Counted from the first letter of the stretch, positions 44,521 to 54,316 are shown. The stretch is DNA of 64,000 nt from an uncultured Mediterraneibacter sp. (GCA_944377745.1 CALWFV010000003.1:87291-151290), one strand, 5' to 3'. Numbers and translations are program-made. The notes: generated from the sequence alone by a model not told the origin.

Positions 44521-44877
44521 CTACTCCTTATTCTTAAATGGTGTTTCCTCATCGATCCGGTACAGCTTGTCGTGATAATCCGGCTCAATATGCCCGATCT
44601 TCACTCCGAACAGCTCCTCCGCCTCGTTTTCCTGAAGGAACGCGCACGGATAAATATGCGTGATGCTCGCGATCTCCTCATTCTCTTCCACTTCCAGCCT
44701 GAGGGTGACCATATCATATCCCCTGCAGAAAGAATAACTCATCTCATACCCGTCATCCACGGTAACGGCGCAGATCTGGACCAGTCTCCAGTCTTCCGCT
44801 TTCATTGCCACCACTGCCGGGAAGAATCCCGCCAGAGAGATTTTTCTTATCTCATTTTTGCCATCCATCTCTGTCAC
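44521..44877 (-). CDS. echD: Ech-type hydrogenase subunit, NuoC-like
   Basis: The 118-residue protein resembles the NuoC 30-kDa subunit: YDMVTLRLEVEENEEIASITHIYPCAFLQENEAEELFGV and HIEPDYHDKLYRIDEETPFKNKE near the end. It helps to dock the large subunit. It overlaps the small-subunit gene by 4 nt and precedes echE by 6 nt. Confidence 0.9.
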   Translation of the reverse strand: MTEMDGKNEIRKISLAGFFPAVVAMKAEDWRLVQICAVTVDDGYEMSYSFCRGYDMVTLRLEVEENEEIASITHIYPCAFLQENEAEELFGVKIGHIEPDYHDKLYRIDEETPFKNKE

Positions 44878-45311
44878 CTCCCGTCCTTCTTCATCGCCGC
44901 CTGTTTCTCGTCAAGTACTTTCAGAGCCTTGACAACGCCGTCGATGATCGATTCCGGACGCGCCGCGCATCCCGGCACATAAACGTCCACCGGGATCACG
45001 GTATCGATCCCGCCTTTTATATTATAACATTCCTTGAAAATGCCTCCTGTACAGGCACAGATCCCGACCGCAACCACGACTTTCGGTTCCGGCATCTGGC
45101 TGTAGAGCTGTTTTACCACGCTCTCGGTCTGGCTGTTGACTCCTCCTGTAATCAGCAGGATATCCGCCTGAAAAGGATCGCCGGTGTTAATGATCCCAAA
45201 CCGCTCGATATCGTATTTCGGAGTCAGACAGTCCAGCACTTCGATGTCACATCCATTGCAGCTGCTCGCATCATAGTGAAGCAGCCACGGTGATTTAGAT
45301 ACTTTATTCAT
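44874..45311 (-). CDS. echC: Ech-type hydrogenase small subunit, NuoB-like
   Basis: The 145-residue subunit binds the proximal [4Fe-4S] cluster. The ligands are visible in SSCNGCDIE (Cys18, Cys21), in GICACTGGIF and in VPGCAARPE. It matches NuoB/EchC in size and lacks the extra clusters of soluble hydrogenase small subunits. It follows echB by 17 nt. Confidence 0.95.
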   Translation of the reverse strand: MNKVSKSPWLLHYDASSCNGCDIEVLDCLTPKYDIERFGIINTGDPFQADILLITGGVNSQTESVVKQLYSQMPEPKVVVAVGICACTGGIFKECYNIKGGIDTVIPVDVYVPGCAARPESIIDGVVKALKVLDEKQAAMKKDGR

Positions 45312-45328
45312 AGCAGACTTCCTCCCGC

Positions 45329-46192
45329 TTACATAATCAACATCAGAATCAGTATGTTTACGCCCCCGGCTACCAGAGTCACCACCCAGCAGCTATAAAG
45401 CAGCGTTTTCCATTTCACACGGGCGCTCACATTGTCCCACAGCGTCTCCATAAAGAAGATCACCGCGCAGATCACAAACGCCACGATCCAGCTCCACCAT
45501 GTACTGTTGACAAAGAACAGGAAGAATATCCCCAGGAGCAGCACCATCTCGTAATACTCTGCGATGTTCATAATGGCCAGCGTAGTGCCGGACATCTCCG
45601 TTGTGATCCCCTTGACCATCTCCTGGTGTGCGTGATGGCTTGTGGACAGATCAAAGGGAGACTTTCTGAATTTGATGGCCGTTGTGAACATAAATCCGAA
45701 CAGCAGTCCCGGCATCCAGATCACCGCGCTGTACTCCCGGGTGATGAAATCAGATACCTGGAAAGATCCCGTCGTCAGGTAGAAGCCCACCGCCACAAGA
45801 AGGGTCAGAGGCTCATAGGCCATCATCTGAAGCATCTCTCTGCTGGCTCCCATATTCGCAAAAGGCGAGGAATCACTGGAAGCCGCCATGATCAGGAACA
45901 TATCCGCCGTACTTAAGATAAACAGCACCATCAGAAGATCCGCGCCGGCAAACAGCATGCAGCCTGCGATCATCAGGATCACCAGATAACTCAGGTTCAG
46001 CAGGAGCTGTACATTATTGACCGCGATCATTTCCTTTGAAAACAGTTTTCCCAGGTCATAAAACGGCTGAAGGATACTGGGTCCCTTTCTCCGCTGCATA
46101 CGCGCGCTGATGATCCTGTCGATCCCGTCAAGCAGCGCGCCGACAAACGGGGCAAGGATCAGATATGCAAAAACAAAAATTACTTGTCTCAT
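45329..46192 (-). CDS. echB: Ech-type hydrogenase membrane subunit, NuoH-like
   Basis: The 287-residue protein has about eight membrane helices and the NuoH signature RIISARMQRRKGPSILQPF near residues 27-45, plus the cytoplasmic loop KSPFDLSTSHHAHQEMVKG with conserved acidic residues. It links the hydrophilic arm to the ion-pumping arm. It overlaps echA by 4 nt. Confidence 0.94.
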   Translation of the reverse strand: MRQVIFVFAYLILAPFVGALLDGIDRIISARMQRRKGPSILQPFYDLGKLFSKEMIAVNNVQLLLNLSYLVILMIAGCMLFAGADLLMVLFILSTADMFLIMAASSDSSPFANMGASREMLQMMAYEPLTLLVAVGFYLTTGSFQVSDFITREYSAVIWMPGLLFGFMFTTAIKFRKSPFDLSTSHHAHQEMVKGITTEMSGTTLAIMNIAEYYEMVLLLGIFFLFFVNSTWWSWIVAFVICAVIFFMETLWDNVSARVKWKTLLYSCWVVTLVAGGVNILILMLIM

Positions 46193-48087
46193 ACTACTGC
46201 ACCTCCGATCACAATACAGAACCCGAGTACAAGCGCTGCCGCCGCGATGATGATAGACGGGATTCTCAGATGCCGTCTTCCAAACTCAAACCGCAGGTAC
46301 CAGTTGCTCAGGTACAGATGCTCTTTTTCTCCGAAGCTGTTTGTAAAGAAGCGGTTGTCTCCCTCGTTGATGCCGTTCATATAGATCGGCACGAGTTCTC
46401 TGTGAGACCGGCGGCTGATAAAGAACATAACTGCCGGCACGATAAAGATGGAGACAAGCATGATCGCCATCGTTGTCAGCACGCTCATGGAGATTACGTC
46501 CTTCGCGTTTCCAAACAGTTCCTGAACAATGGGGTTGACTACCCATATTGCCACAAGCGGAAGAAGGAGACAGAGCAGCAGCATGGTCGCCGCATGGAAG
46601 ATCATGGACACGTATTCATCTTTGCGCGTCACATCCTTTACACTTTCCCTTGGAATATGGTAGCACAGCAGTTTTGCCAGCCATTTCGTCCAGTAAAACA
46701 TGGTCGAGGCGCTTCCGTATGCGATACACAGGACAAGGATAAAGTTTCCGGAATCCACAAACGCCTTCAGTGCGACCCACTTGGAAATCAGCATACCGAA
46801 CGGGGCCAGATACATTCCCGCAATCCCGATCCCCATTATGTACGCCAGTTTCGGTACCCGGATGATCAGTCCGTGCATATCCTCGATGTCACGGGATCCC
46901 AGCGTATTCTCCGTCGCCCCCACAGCCTGGAACAGCATGGACTTGCTCACCGAGTGGAAGATCATCAGGAATACGGCCGCCCAGACCGTCTCCTCCGCGC
47001 CGATCCCCGCGCAGCCCACGATCAGCCCCAGGTTTGAGATGGTGGAGAAAGCAAGAACTTTCTTTCCGTCGTTCTGGGCGATCGCCATCATACTTGCCAT
47101 AATAAAGGTAAATCCTCCGATACTGGAGACCAGGATCCCCACCAGATTTCCCTGGAACGCCGGAGAGATCCGGAGCAGCAGATACACCCCCGCCTTCACC
47201 ATCGTCGCGCTGTGGAGCAGCGCGCTGGACGGCGTCGGAGCCACCATAGCGCCCAAAAGCCAGGTAGAGAAAGGTAGCTGCGCTGATTTGGTCAGTCCGG
47301 CAAGGGCCAGGCAGATCAGCGGAAGCATCGCACCCACACTGACAATGTCGAGGAGCTGTACCGTACCGTTCACTTTCGCCATCCACGCGATGGCGACCGC
47401 AAATCCAAGACCGCCCAGGAGGTTCATCCACAGGGCACAGAAGCTGTTGTTCACCGCCTCCTCCGACCTGGTATATCCGATCATCAAAAACGAGATGACA
47501 CTGGTGATCTCCCAGAAGAAATACATCCAGATCATATTCTGAGAGAGCACAAGTCCGAACATTGCCGACAGGAACAGAAACAGCATGGAAAAGAAAAACG
47601 GCTGCCTGTCCTGCACTTCCTTATGATGGGAATGGTATCCCTTCATGTATCCCACTGTATAAATGCAGATGAATCCGCCGATAAAAGCGATGATGATAAA
47701 CATCAGAACCGTAAACCAGTCCACCATCATGTGAGGCTGTCTCTCAGCGAGCTCGGTTGTGAACTCTGTATACAGAAGAAGCGCCGTCTGTGCCGCAGAA
47801 AGCAGGATCGGGACAATCCTCCGGTACTTTACTCCCATATAAATAATAAGGCACATCAGAACAACATCCCCCACAGACATCAGATGGTCCACGAGTTCTG
47901 TCTCGGGATAAAGCATCAGCACCCGGGCACCGTCTGTAATCCAACGGACTATGAATACGACCGTTGTGAGCATAATGACTCCGGCACCTGTATACACGAT
48001 AATCCCTCTTGCCTTCTGGTCTCTGACAAAGGGGAAGATCAGTGCAAACACCGCCGGAATTCCGATAAGAAATGGTATCATTGTCAT
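46189..48087 (-). CDS. echA: Ech-type hydrogenase antiporter-like membrane subunit, NuoL-like
   Basis: The 632-residue protein has some 15-16 membrane helices and the MrpA/NuoL core: WEITSVISFLMIGYTRSEEA, LTKSAQLPFSTWLLGAM with the key lysine, and TPSSALLHSATMVKAGVYLL. It is the probable ion-translocating subunit. The ATG at 48087 has AGGGCGG upstream. It is the first gene of the six-gene ech operon, divergent from the hyp genes. Confidence 0.94.
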   Translation of the reverse strand: MTMIPFLIGIPAVFALIFPFVRDQKARGIIVYTGAGVIMLTTVVFIVRWITDGARVLMLYPETELVDHLMSVGDVVLMCLIIYMGVKYRRIVPILLSAAQTALLLYTEFTTELAERQPHMMVDWFTVLMFIIIAFIGGFICIYTVGYMKGYHSHHKEVQDRQPFFFSMLFLFLSAMFGLVLSQNMIWMYFFWEITSVISFLMIGYTRSEEAVNNSFCALWMNLLGGLGFAVAIAWMAKVNGTVQLLDIVSVGAMLPLICLALAGLTKSAQLPFSTWLLGAMVAPTPSSALLHSATMVKAGVYLLLRISPAFQGNLVGILVSSIGGFTFIMASMMAIAQNDGKKVLAFSTISNLGLIVGCAGIGAEETVWAAVFLMIFHSVSKSMLFQAVGATENTLGSRDIEDMHGLIIRVPKLAYIMGIGIAGMYLAPFGMLISKWVALKAFVDSGNFILVLCIAYGSASTMFYWTKWLAKLLCYHIPRESVKDVTRKDEYVSMIFHAATMLLLCLLLPLVAIWVVNPIVQELFGNAKDVISMSVLTTMAIMLVSIFIVPAVMFFISRRSHRELVPIYMNGINEGDNRFFTNSFGEKEHLYLSNWYLRFEFGRRHLRIPSIIIAAAALVLGFCIVIGGAVV

Positions 48088-48286
48088 AAATCCGCCCTTC
48101 CTCTCTTATAGTATAAATTCACAATGGCTAAAAACCACTCATATCTAATGTAATCCTGATTTCAAAATTTTACAATAGCAAAACATCATTTTCTGTTTTC
48201 TTTTTTGTGAAATGTGCTACAATGTAGAATGTTGGAATTTGTATTTATATGTTATTTCGAACAGGATTTTTATGGGAGGAGTCAGT
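48088..48286. promoter_or_regulatory. Divergent promoter region between ech and hyp operons
   Basis: A TACAAT at 48218-48223 faces the hyp genes, with a poor -35, and a TATACT at 48110-48115 on the minus strand faces echA, again with no good -35. The weak -35 elements suggest an activator or an alternative control shared by both operons. No gene and no clear palindrome is seen here. Confidence 0.45.
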
Positions 48287-48670
48287 ATGCACGAACTGAG
48301 TATCACAGAACATCTGCTTGATCATTGTATCCGGGAGGCTGAAGCTCAGAATGCCTCGCGGATCCGCACGATCCGCCTGTGCATCGGTCAGCTCAGGGGC
48401 ATTGTCCCGGACTGTATCCAGCTCTATCTGGACATGCTTTCCGAGGGAACGATCGCAGAGGGCGCACAGATCGAAGCGGAATCTCTTCCCGTGAAAGTGC
48501 TCTGCCGTGACTGCGGGATGGAAGGAGAGATCACTCCTCATCATCTTTCATGCCCCCACTGCGGCGGTCTCAGTCTCAAGATCCTGTCCGGGAAAGAATT
48601 TTATATCAAAAGCATGGAGGTATACATCAATGGAAATAAAAGTACTGCATCAGATCATGGACTGGAATGA
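48287..48670 (+). CDS. hypA: Hydrogenase nickel incorporation protein HypA
   Basis: HypA delivers nickel to the large subunit. The ATG at 48287, with GGGAGGAG upstream, gives MHELSITEHLLD, in which His2 is the nickel ligand. The zinc site is CRDCGMEG and CPHCGG. The length is 127 residues. The last 41 nt overlap hypB in another frame. Confidence 0.95.
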   Translation: MHELSITEHLLDHCIREAEAQNASRIRTIRLCIGQLRGIVPDCIQLYLDMLSEGTIAEGAQIEAESLPVKVLCRDCGMEGEITPHHLSCPHCGGLSLKILSGKEFYIKSMEVYINGNKSTASDHGLE

Positions 48671-49295
48671 GGATGTCAGCGAGGACGTCAAAACAGAACT
48701 TGCCTCTCATAATATATGTATGATCAATGTGATGGGAAGCCCCGGAGGGGGAAAGACCAGCCTGATCACTTCCCTGATCGGCATTCTCCGGGACCGTTTC
48801 CGCATCGGAGTCATCGAGGGAGATATCGCCGGACAGGTGGACGCCGACCGGATCGCGGAACTGGGGATCCCTACGGTCCAGCTCAACACGGACGGAGCCT
48901 GCCACATCGAAGCCATGAGCATCCAGCACATTCTTCCGGAACTGCCACTGGAAGACCTGGATCTTATTTTTGTGGAGAATATCGGAAATCTTGTCTGCCC
49001 CGCTGAATTCAGGATCGGAGAGTCCCTCCGCATCACACTCCTGAGCATACCTGAAGGAGATGACAAGGTGGAGAAATATCCGCTGATGTTCACTGATACG
49101 GACTGCCTCGTCCTGAACAAATATGACATGCTGCCCTACTTTGATTTCGACGAAGAGCGTGTCTGCTCCAACTATGGGACAGTCAATCCCGGCGCGCCGC
49201 TTTTCCGGGTGAGCAGCCGCAGCGGTGACGGCATCAAAGAGCTAGCGGCATTCATCGCCGAAAAAGCTGAGGCAGCCGGGAAAGCCGGAGCATGA
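48630..49295 (+). CDS. hypB: Hydrogenase maturation GTPase HypB
   Basis: HypB is the GTPase that works with HypA in nickel insertion. The P-loop is NVMGSPGGGKTSL and the G-motif NKYD is seen in VLNKYDMLPYFDF. It has no His-rich nickel-storage stretch at the N-terminus. The ATG at 48630 has GGAGG 9 nt upstream and gives 221 residues. It starts inside hypA and overlaps hypF by 4 nt. Confidence 0.95.
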   Translation: MEIKVLHQIMDWNEDVSEDVKTELASHNICMINVMGSPGGGKTSLITSLIGILRDRFRIGVIEGDIAGQVDADRIAELGIPTVQLNTDGACHIEAMSIQHILPELPLEDLDLIFVENIGNLVCPAEFRIGESLRITLLSIPEGDDKVEKYPLMFTDTDCLVLNKYDMLPYFDFDEERVCSNYGTVNPGAPLFRVSSRSGDGIKELAAFIAEKAEAAGKAGA

Positions 49296-51904
49296 GCGAC
49301 AGAAACAGGAATCCGCAGGACAGGAGCACCGGCCTGCCGGAGCAGGGAAAACAGGATCCCCGCGTCCATATCTATATAGAAGGGATCGTTCAGGGCGTCG
49401 GATTCCGCCCTTTTCTCCACCGACTGGCAGAGCAGTATCAGATCCGGGGATGGGTGCGCAACACCTCCTCCGGACTGGAGGGTTCTCTCGAGGGCGATCC
49501 CTGCTCTCTGGAACAGTTCACGGACGCCGTAAAAAATTCACCCCCGCCTATGGCAGTGGTCGAGCGGGTGGAGACCGTCCCGGAGGATCCGGAAGCCGGT
49601 ATCAGGTCCGGTGTTTTTTCCTCCCCGGAGAGCGTTCCCCTCGCAGCCGACCCTTCGGATGACTTTTCCGTTTTCTCGATCCGGGAGAGTTTTTCCGATC
49701 CGGGCTCCACTCTCATCTCACCGGATATCGCCATCTGCCCGGAATGTGCAAAAGAACTGTACACTCCCTCAGACCGGAGGTACCGCTATCCGTTTATCAA
49801 CTGCACAAACTGCGGCCCCCGGTATACCATTATCGAGTCTCTTCCCTATGACAGGGAACGCACAGTGATGAGGGAATTCCAGATGTGCAATGAGTGCGAA
49901 AAAGAATACCACGATATCCGCGACCGGAGATATCACGCCCAGCCGGACTGCTGCCCTGAATGCGGTCCTCAGGTATTCTTTGTACCCGGTTCAGACACAG
50001 GAATCCCCTGCGGCACTGCTCCTGACTGCAGCGCTGTTTATGGCCGCAGCACTGTTCCTGACCGCAGCGCCGTTTATGGGGAGAATGCCTTCCGGCTCTC
50101 TCAGGAGCTCCTTCGGGATGGAAAGATCCTTGCCGTGAAGGGGATCGGCGGCGTCCATCTTGCCTGCAATGCGAAAGATCCGGAAGCTGTGATCCGCCTC
50201 AGGGAAAGGAAACACCGTGCCGAAAAGCCTCTTGCTGTCATGTGCCGCTCCCTGGAAACGGTCCGCCGGCTCTGCATTATCACCACTGAAGAAGAGAAGC
50301 TTCTGACAGATCCGGCCCATCCCATTGTCCTCCTAGCAAAGAAGGACCGGGAATGTTTTAAAGAACTGAGTTTCAGTCCCCGTCTCGGGGTCATGCTGCC
50401 CTATACGCCCCTCCATATGCTCCTTCTCGACGAGACTCACGGGGGACCGGACGCTGTCGTCATGACAAGCGGCAACGTGCCCGGCTGTCCCGTGATCACG
50501 GAGAACGATGAGGCGCTCCGGTCACTGGAAGACGTGGCGGACGGATTTCTCCTGCATGACCGCAGGATCCGGAACCGCTGCGACGATTCCCTCATCGCGG
50601 AGTGGAAAGGACAGTCCTATTTTTACCGGAGAAGCCGGGGCTATGTCCCCCGTCCCGTCACCCTGACCGGAAGCACAGAAAAGGACGCCGACGGGATCTT
50701 CGCCTTCGGTGCGGAACAAAAGGCTTCCTTCGCTCTTGGGAAAGGCAGCCACGTCTTCTTAAGTCCCCACATCGGGGATCTGAAAAACGCGGAGACACTG
50801 GCACATTACAGAGAGTCACTTGAGACTTACTGCCGTCTCTTCCGGCTGAAGCCCTCTCTGTATGTCTGCGATCTCCACCCGGACTATCTCTCCTCCCGGG
50901 AAGCCGCCGACGGGTCCCGCAGAGATTCCCTTCCCCTGCTGAAGGTTCAGCATCACTGGGCACACATGGCTTCCTGCATGGCGGACAACCGTCTGGACCA
51001 GCCCTGTTTCGGCATCGTCTGGGACGGGACCGGTCTTGGAACAGACGGGACGATCTGGGGCGGAGAGTTCCTGGAAGGAGATCTGACCGCTTTTGCCAGA
51101 AAGGGGAGTATCCGTCCGCTCCTTCTTCCGGGCGGAGACAGGGCGATCCGGGAGATCGGCAGGATCGGACTCTCCCTTGTACGGGACGCCGGGATCACAG
51201 ATCCCTCCCTCATCCCTCTTCCCAAAGAAAAACGGAAAGCGATGGATTTCCTTCTCTCATCCGGAAGCCCCCCTGCTGCCAGCAGCATCGGCCGGCTCTT
51301 TGACGGAGTGTGTGCGCTGATCCTTGGACGACGCGACGCGGACTACGAGGGAGAAGGAGCCGCGCTGGTGGAGGCGCTCTCCCCGGTTGAAACGATAGAC
51401 GCCATTAAAACGATGTTCCCTGTTGAAACGATGGATCCTGGTGAAACGACAGCCACGACAGACGCCATGGGAACCATGGGGCCCCCGGGCAGAAGACTTT
51501 CCGGAACACTGGAGGCGCTCTCCTATCCCCGGGAATATTATGACCGGGACGGAATCCGTATCTTTGACCTGAGACCGCTGACAAGAGGGATCGTGAACGA
51601 CCTAAAAAAAGATGTCGACGCAGGCAGGATCTCTCTGCGATTTATGTCAACCCTGTGCTGCATGGCGCTTGACCAGTGCCGCGCCCTGAACCCGGACCGG
51701 AAGCCTGTGGTCCTCTCCGGAGGCGTGTTCCAGAACCGTTTTCTCCTGACCGGTGTCTCCGGTCTGCTGGAAGAGAACGGGTTCTCCGTCTACACCCACA
51801 GACAGGTCTCAACGAATGACGAGGGAATCAGCCTGGGACAGCTCGCCATCGCGCAGAAGAAAAGGAGTATGAATCATGTGTTTAGCAATGCCAATGAAGA
51901 TTAA
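49292..51904 (+). CDS. hypF: Carbamoyltransferase HypF, enlarged by low-complexity insertions
   Basis: HypF makes the thiocarbamate that becomes the cyanide ligands of the NiFe site. The order is acylphosphatase domain (EGIVQGVGFRPFLHRL), two zinc fingers (CPECAKEL, CTNCGPRYT, CNECEKEYHDI, CCPECGPQ), YrdC-like domain and Kae1-like domain (QHHWAHMASCMADN). At 870 residues it is about 100 longer than usual. The excess is explained by inserts near 241-265 and 698-735, each containing a 36-bp DNA repeat. It overlaps hypB and hypC. Confidence 0.95.
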   Translation: MSDRNRNPQDRSTGLPEQGKQDPRVHIYIEGIVQGVGFRPFLHRLAEQYQIRGWVRNTSSGLEGSLEGDPCSLEQFTDAVKNSPPPMAVVERVETVPEDPEAGIRSGVFSSPESVPLAADPSDDFSVFSIRESFSDPGSTLISPDIAICPECAKELYTPSDRRYRYPFINCTNCGPRYTIIESLPYDRERTVMREFQMCNECEKEYHDIRDRRYHAQPDCCPECGPQVFFVPGSDTGIPCGTAPDCSAVYGRSTVPDRSAVYGENAFRLSQELLRDGKILAVKGIGGVHLACNAKDPEAVIRLRERKHRAEKPLAVMCRSLETVRRLCIITTEEEKLLTDPAHPIVLLAKKDRECFKELSFSPRLGVMLPYTPLHMLLLDETHGGPDAVVMTSGNVPGCPVITENDEALRSLEDVADGFLLHDRRIRNRCDDSLIAEWKGQSYFYRRSRGYVPRPVTLTGSTEKDADGIFAFGAEQKASFALGKGSHVFLSPHIGDLKNAETLAHYRESLETYCRLFRLKPSLYVCDLHPDYLSSREAADGSRRDSLPLLKVQHHWAHMASCMADNRLDQPCFGIVWDGTGLGTDGTIWGGEFLEGDLTAFARKGSIRPLLLPGGDRAIREIGRIGLSLVRDAGITDPSLIPLPKEKRKAMDFLLSSGSPPAASSIGRLFDGVCALILGRRDADYEGEGAALVEALSPVETIDAIKTMFPVETMDPGETTATTDAMGTMGPPGRRLSGTLEALSYPREYYDRDGIRIFDLRPLTRGIVNDLKKDVDAGRISLRFMSTLCCMALDQCRALNPDRKPVVLSGGVFQNRFLLTGVSGLLEENGFSVYTHRQVSTNDEGISLGQLAIAQKKRSMNHVFSNANED

Positions 51905-52094
51905 GACAATCGACGGTCAGTCTGCCGGGTGCGAAGCAGGCGGACTGACCCATAATATACGGATCGACTTTATCCAGGATGCAAAACCCGGGGATTACGT
52001 CATGGTCCACGCAGGGTTTGCCATCGAAAAAATGTCAGAAAAGGAAGCCCTGGAAAATCTGGAACTTTTGGAGGAGATCAAAAATGCTCTGTGA
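51876..52094 (+). CDS. hypC: Hydrogenase maturation chaperone HypC
   Basis: HypC carries the Fe(CN)2CO unit with HypD. The 72-residue protein begins MCLAMPMKI, whose Cys2 is the essential ligand, and ends with the family GDYVMVHAGFAIEKM segment. It starts inside the end of hypF (29-nt overlap) and overlaps hypD by 11 nt. Confidence 0.95.
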   Translation: MCLAMPMKIKTIDGQSAGCEAGGLTHNIRIDFIQDAKPGDYVMVHAGFAIEKMSEKEALENLELLEEIKNAL

Positions 52095-53184
52095 AAAAGA
52101 GTTTAAAAATCCGAAAGACGCGGAGACGGTCCTGGAAAAGATCCGGGAGTTATCCGCCCTTACCGGTCCGGTCCGCCTGATGGAGATCTGCGGGACCCAC
52201 ACCATGGCGATCGCCCGGAGCGGTCTGAAGACCGTACTGCCGGATTCCGTACGGCTTCTCTCCGGCCCCGGCTGCCCGGTCTGCGTCACACCCGCCAATG
52301 TGATCGACATGATCCTGGATCTGTCCCAGACCCCTGGCGTCTTGATCACCAGCTACGGCGACCTTCTCCGCGTTCCCGGTTCCCGGCAGGGAGACAACCT
52401 GCTCTCCCGAAGAGCGCTGGGCGGAAATGTGGAATCCGTCTACTCGCCCATGGATGCCATCCGGATCGCTCAGGAGCATCCGGAACTGGAAGTAGTCTTC
52501 CTCGGCGTGGGTTTTGAGACCACTGCGCCGGGCACCGGAGCATGCGTCCTCGAGGCGTCCCGCCTGGGGCTTGAGAATTTCTCCGTTCTGTGTCTTCTGA
52601 AAAAGACAGAACCGGCTCTGCGCTCCCTGATCGAGGCGGAGGATTTCTCAGTGAACGGCTTTCTCTGTCCCGGGCATGTGGCGGCTGTCATCGGCTCCGG
52701 CGCGTTTTCCTTCCTCCCGGAGGATTACGGACTTCCCGGAGTCGTGGCAGGATTTGAGCCGGCGGATCTTCTGTATTCCGTCCTGAGCCTTATGCAGATG
52801 CTTGCCGCAAAGCAGCCCGAACTGAAGAACGAATATACCCGTCTGGTAAAGCCGGAAGGGAATCCCGCTGCCCTGACGATCATGGACAAAGTCTTCCGTC
52901 CCGCCGTATCAGACTGGCGGGGTCTGGGAAGGATCGAAGGGAGCGGGTTTGCCCTGCGGGAAGAATATTCCCCCTGGGATGCCTGGAGGAAATTCTCCCT
53001 CCACCTCCCGGATGAGAAGGAGATTCCGGGCTGTCGCTGCGCCCAGGTCATCCGCGGGGTCTTAAGCCCCTCTGACTGTCCTCTGTTCCGGACAGTCTGC
53101 TCCCCGGAAAATCCGGTGGGGCCGTGCATGGTATCCGGAGAAGGCGCCTGTGCTGCGGCATTTCAATACGGGATAAGTCTATAA
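52084..53184 (+). CDS. hypD: Hydrogenase maturation protein HypD
   Basis: HypD is the [4Fe-4S] scaffold for Fe(CN)2CO assembly. Motifs are MEICGTHTMAIARSG, LLSGPGCPVCVTP and FLCPGHVAAVIG, and a C-terminal Cys-rich part (GCRCAQVIRGVLSPSDCPLF). The ATG at 52084 gives 366 residues, the usual length; AGGAG lies about 8 nt upstream, within hypC. Confidence 0.95.
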   Translation: MLCEKEFKNPKDAETVLEKIRELSALTGPVRLMEICGTHTMAIARSGLKTVLPDSVRLLSGPGCPVCVTPANVIDMILDLSQTPGVLITSYGDLLRVPGSRQGDNLLSRRALGGNVESVYSPMDAIRIAQEHPELEVVFLGVGFETTAPGTGACVLEASRLGLENFSVLCLLKKTEPALRSLIEAEDFSVNGFLCPGHVAAVIGSGAFSFLPEDYGLPGVVAGFEPADLLYSVLSLMQMLAAKQPELKNEYTRLVKPEGNPAALTIMDKVFRPAVSDWRGLGRIEGSGFALREEYSPWDAWRKFSLHLPDEKEIPGCRCAQVIRGVLSPSDCPLFRTVCSPENPVGPCMVSGEGACAAAFQYGISL

Positions 53185-53211
53185 AACATCAGGAAGGAGA
53201 CATGACAGAAA

Positions 53212-54240
53212 ATGAACGACAGAATCACACTGGACTACGGAAGCGGGGGACTGAAAACTTCAGAACTGATCGAGTCCCTGCTGGTCCCCGCTTTTGACAA
53301 TCCGGCTCTCTCTCAGCTCGGAGACGGAGCGCTCCTCGAGGGAAGTAAAAAACTGGTCTTTTCTACCGACAGCTTTGTCGTATCTCCCTGGAACTTCCCC
53401 GGCGGAGATATCGGAAAACTCTCGGTCTGCGGTACGGTAAACGACGTGTGCATGGCAGGCGGTATTCCGAAGTACTTAAGTCTGTCCTTCATCCTCGAGG
53501 AGGGATTTCTCTTTTCCGACCTCCGGCAGATCATCGCCTCCATCGCGGAAGAAGCCAGAAATGCAGGCGTATCCATCGTCACCGGTGACACCAAGGTAGT
53601 GGACGCCGGAAAAGGCGACGGGATCTATATCAACACCGCCGGCATCGGATTTCAGCGGACTGATCTTCCCGGGAAAGCCGCCATCCGTCCGGGAGACGAT
53701 GTGATCGTCAGCGGGACTGTCGGATGCCACGGCGCCGCGATCATGATGGCGCGCTCAGGTCTCCTCAGCGAAGACAGCCCTCTGCGCTCCGACTGTATGC
53801 CCCTGCACCGCCTCTCCGCTGCAGCCCTCGACACTGCCTCTTCAGATGCAGACTCAGAAAGCGGTGCGGTCCGGATCCTGCGGGATCCCACGCGGGGCGG
53901 CGTCGCCACCACCCTCAACGAATTCACAGAGGGATTGCCTTTCTCCATCGAGCTGAGGGAAAACGATGTTCCCATCGAGCCTGCCGTGGACGCAGCCTGC
54001 GACATGCTGGGACTGGATCCTCTCTACTGTGCCTGCGAGGGACGGATGCTGCTCGTCTGCGATCCTTCCGCCACCGAGAACATCCTGGAAGCGCTCCATA
54101 ACGTCCCCGGCGGCGAAAACGCCGCCCGCATCGGCACCGTCACCGAAGAAATGCCCGGCAAAGTCCTCCTCAAAACCCCCATCGGAGGCCGCCGCATCCT
54201 CTCCAAACTAACCGGAATACAGCTACCGAGGATATGTTAA
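53212..54240 (+). CDS. hypE: Hydrogenase maturation protein HypE
   Basis: HypE dehydrates the thiocarbamoyl group on its C-terminal cysteine to thiocyanate. The 342-residue protein begins with DYGSGGLKTSELIE, has DSFVVSPWNFPGGDIGKL and DPTRGGVATTLNE, and ends with LPRIC, the functional Pro-Arg-x-Cys terminus. It closes the hyp operon 27 nt after hypD; a terminator follows. Confidence 0.96.
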   Translation: MNDRITLDYGSGGLKTSELIESLLVPAFDNPALSQLGDGALLEGSKKLVFSTDSFVVSPWNFPGGDIGKLSVCGTVNDVCMAGGIPKYLSLSFILEEGFLFSDLRQIIASIAEEARNAGVSIVTGDTKVVDAGKGDGIYINTAGIGFQRTDLPGKAAIRPGDDVIVSGTVGCHGAAIMMARSGLLSEDSPLRSDCMPLHRLSAAALDTASSDADSESGAVRILRDPTRGGVATTLNEFTEGLPFSIELRENDVPIEPAVDAACDMLGLDPLYCACEGRMLLVCDPSATENILEALHNVPGGENAARIGTVTEEMPGKVLLKTPIGGRRILSKLTGIQLPRIC

Positions 54241-54258
54241 ACCAGTCTGCCGTGCAGT

Positions 54259-54316
54259 AAAAAGAAGCCGGGATGTCATATAAGCTCGCTTAAATATGAC
54301 ATTCAGGCTTCTTTTT
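54259..54316 (+). terminator. Terminator of the hyp operon
   Basis: Arms AAAAAGAAGCC (54259-54269) and GGCTTCTTTTT (54306-54316) enclose a second stem, ATGTCATAT with ATATGACAT. A U-run ends the structure. It lies 18 nt beyond the hypE stop. Confidence 0.85.

Noticed and set aside
43348-44982. Long open frame of 544 codons opposite echE and echD
   Set aside because: It is antisense to well-supported hydrogenase genes and has no recognisable domain.
46165-47542. Overlapping plus-strand open frames opposite echA
   Set aside because: They are shadows of a highly biased membrane-protein gene, without start signals or motifs.
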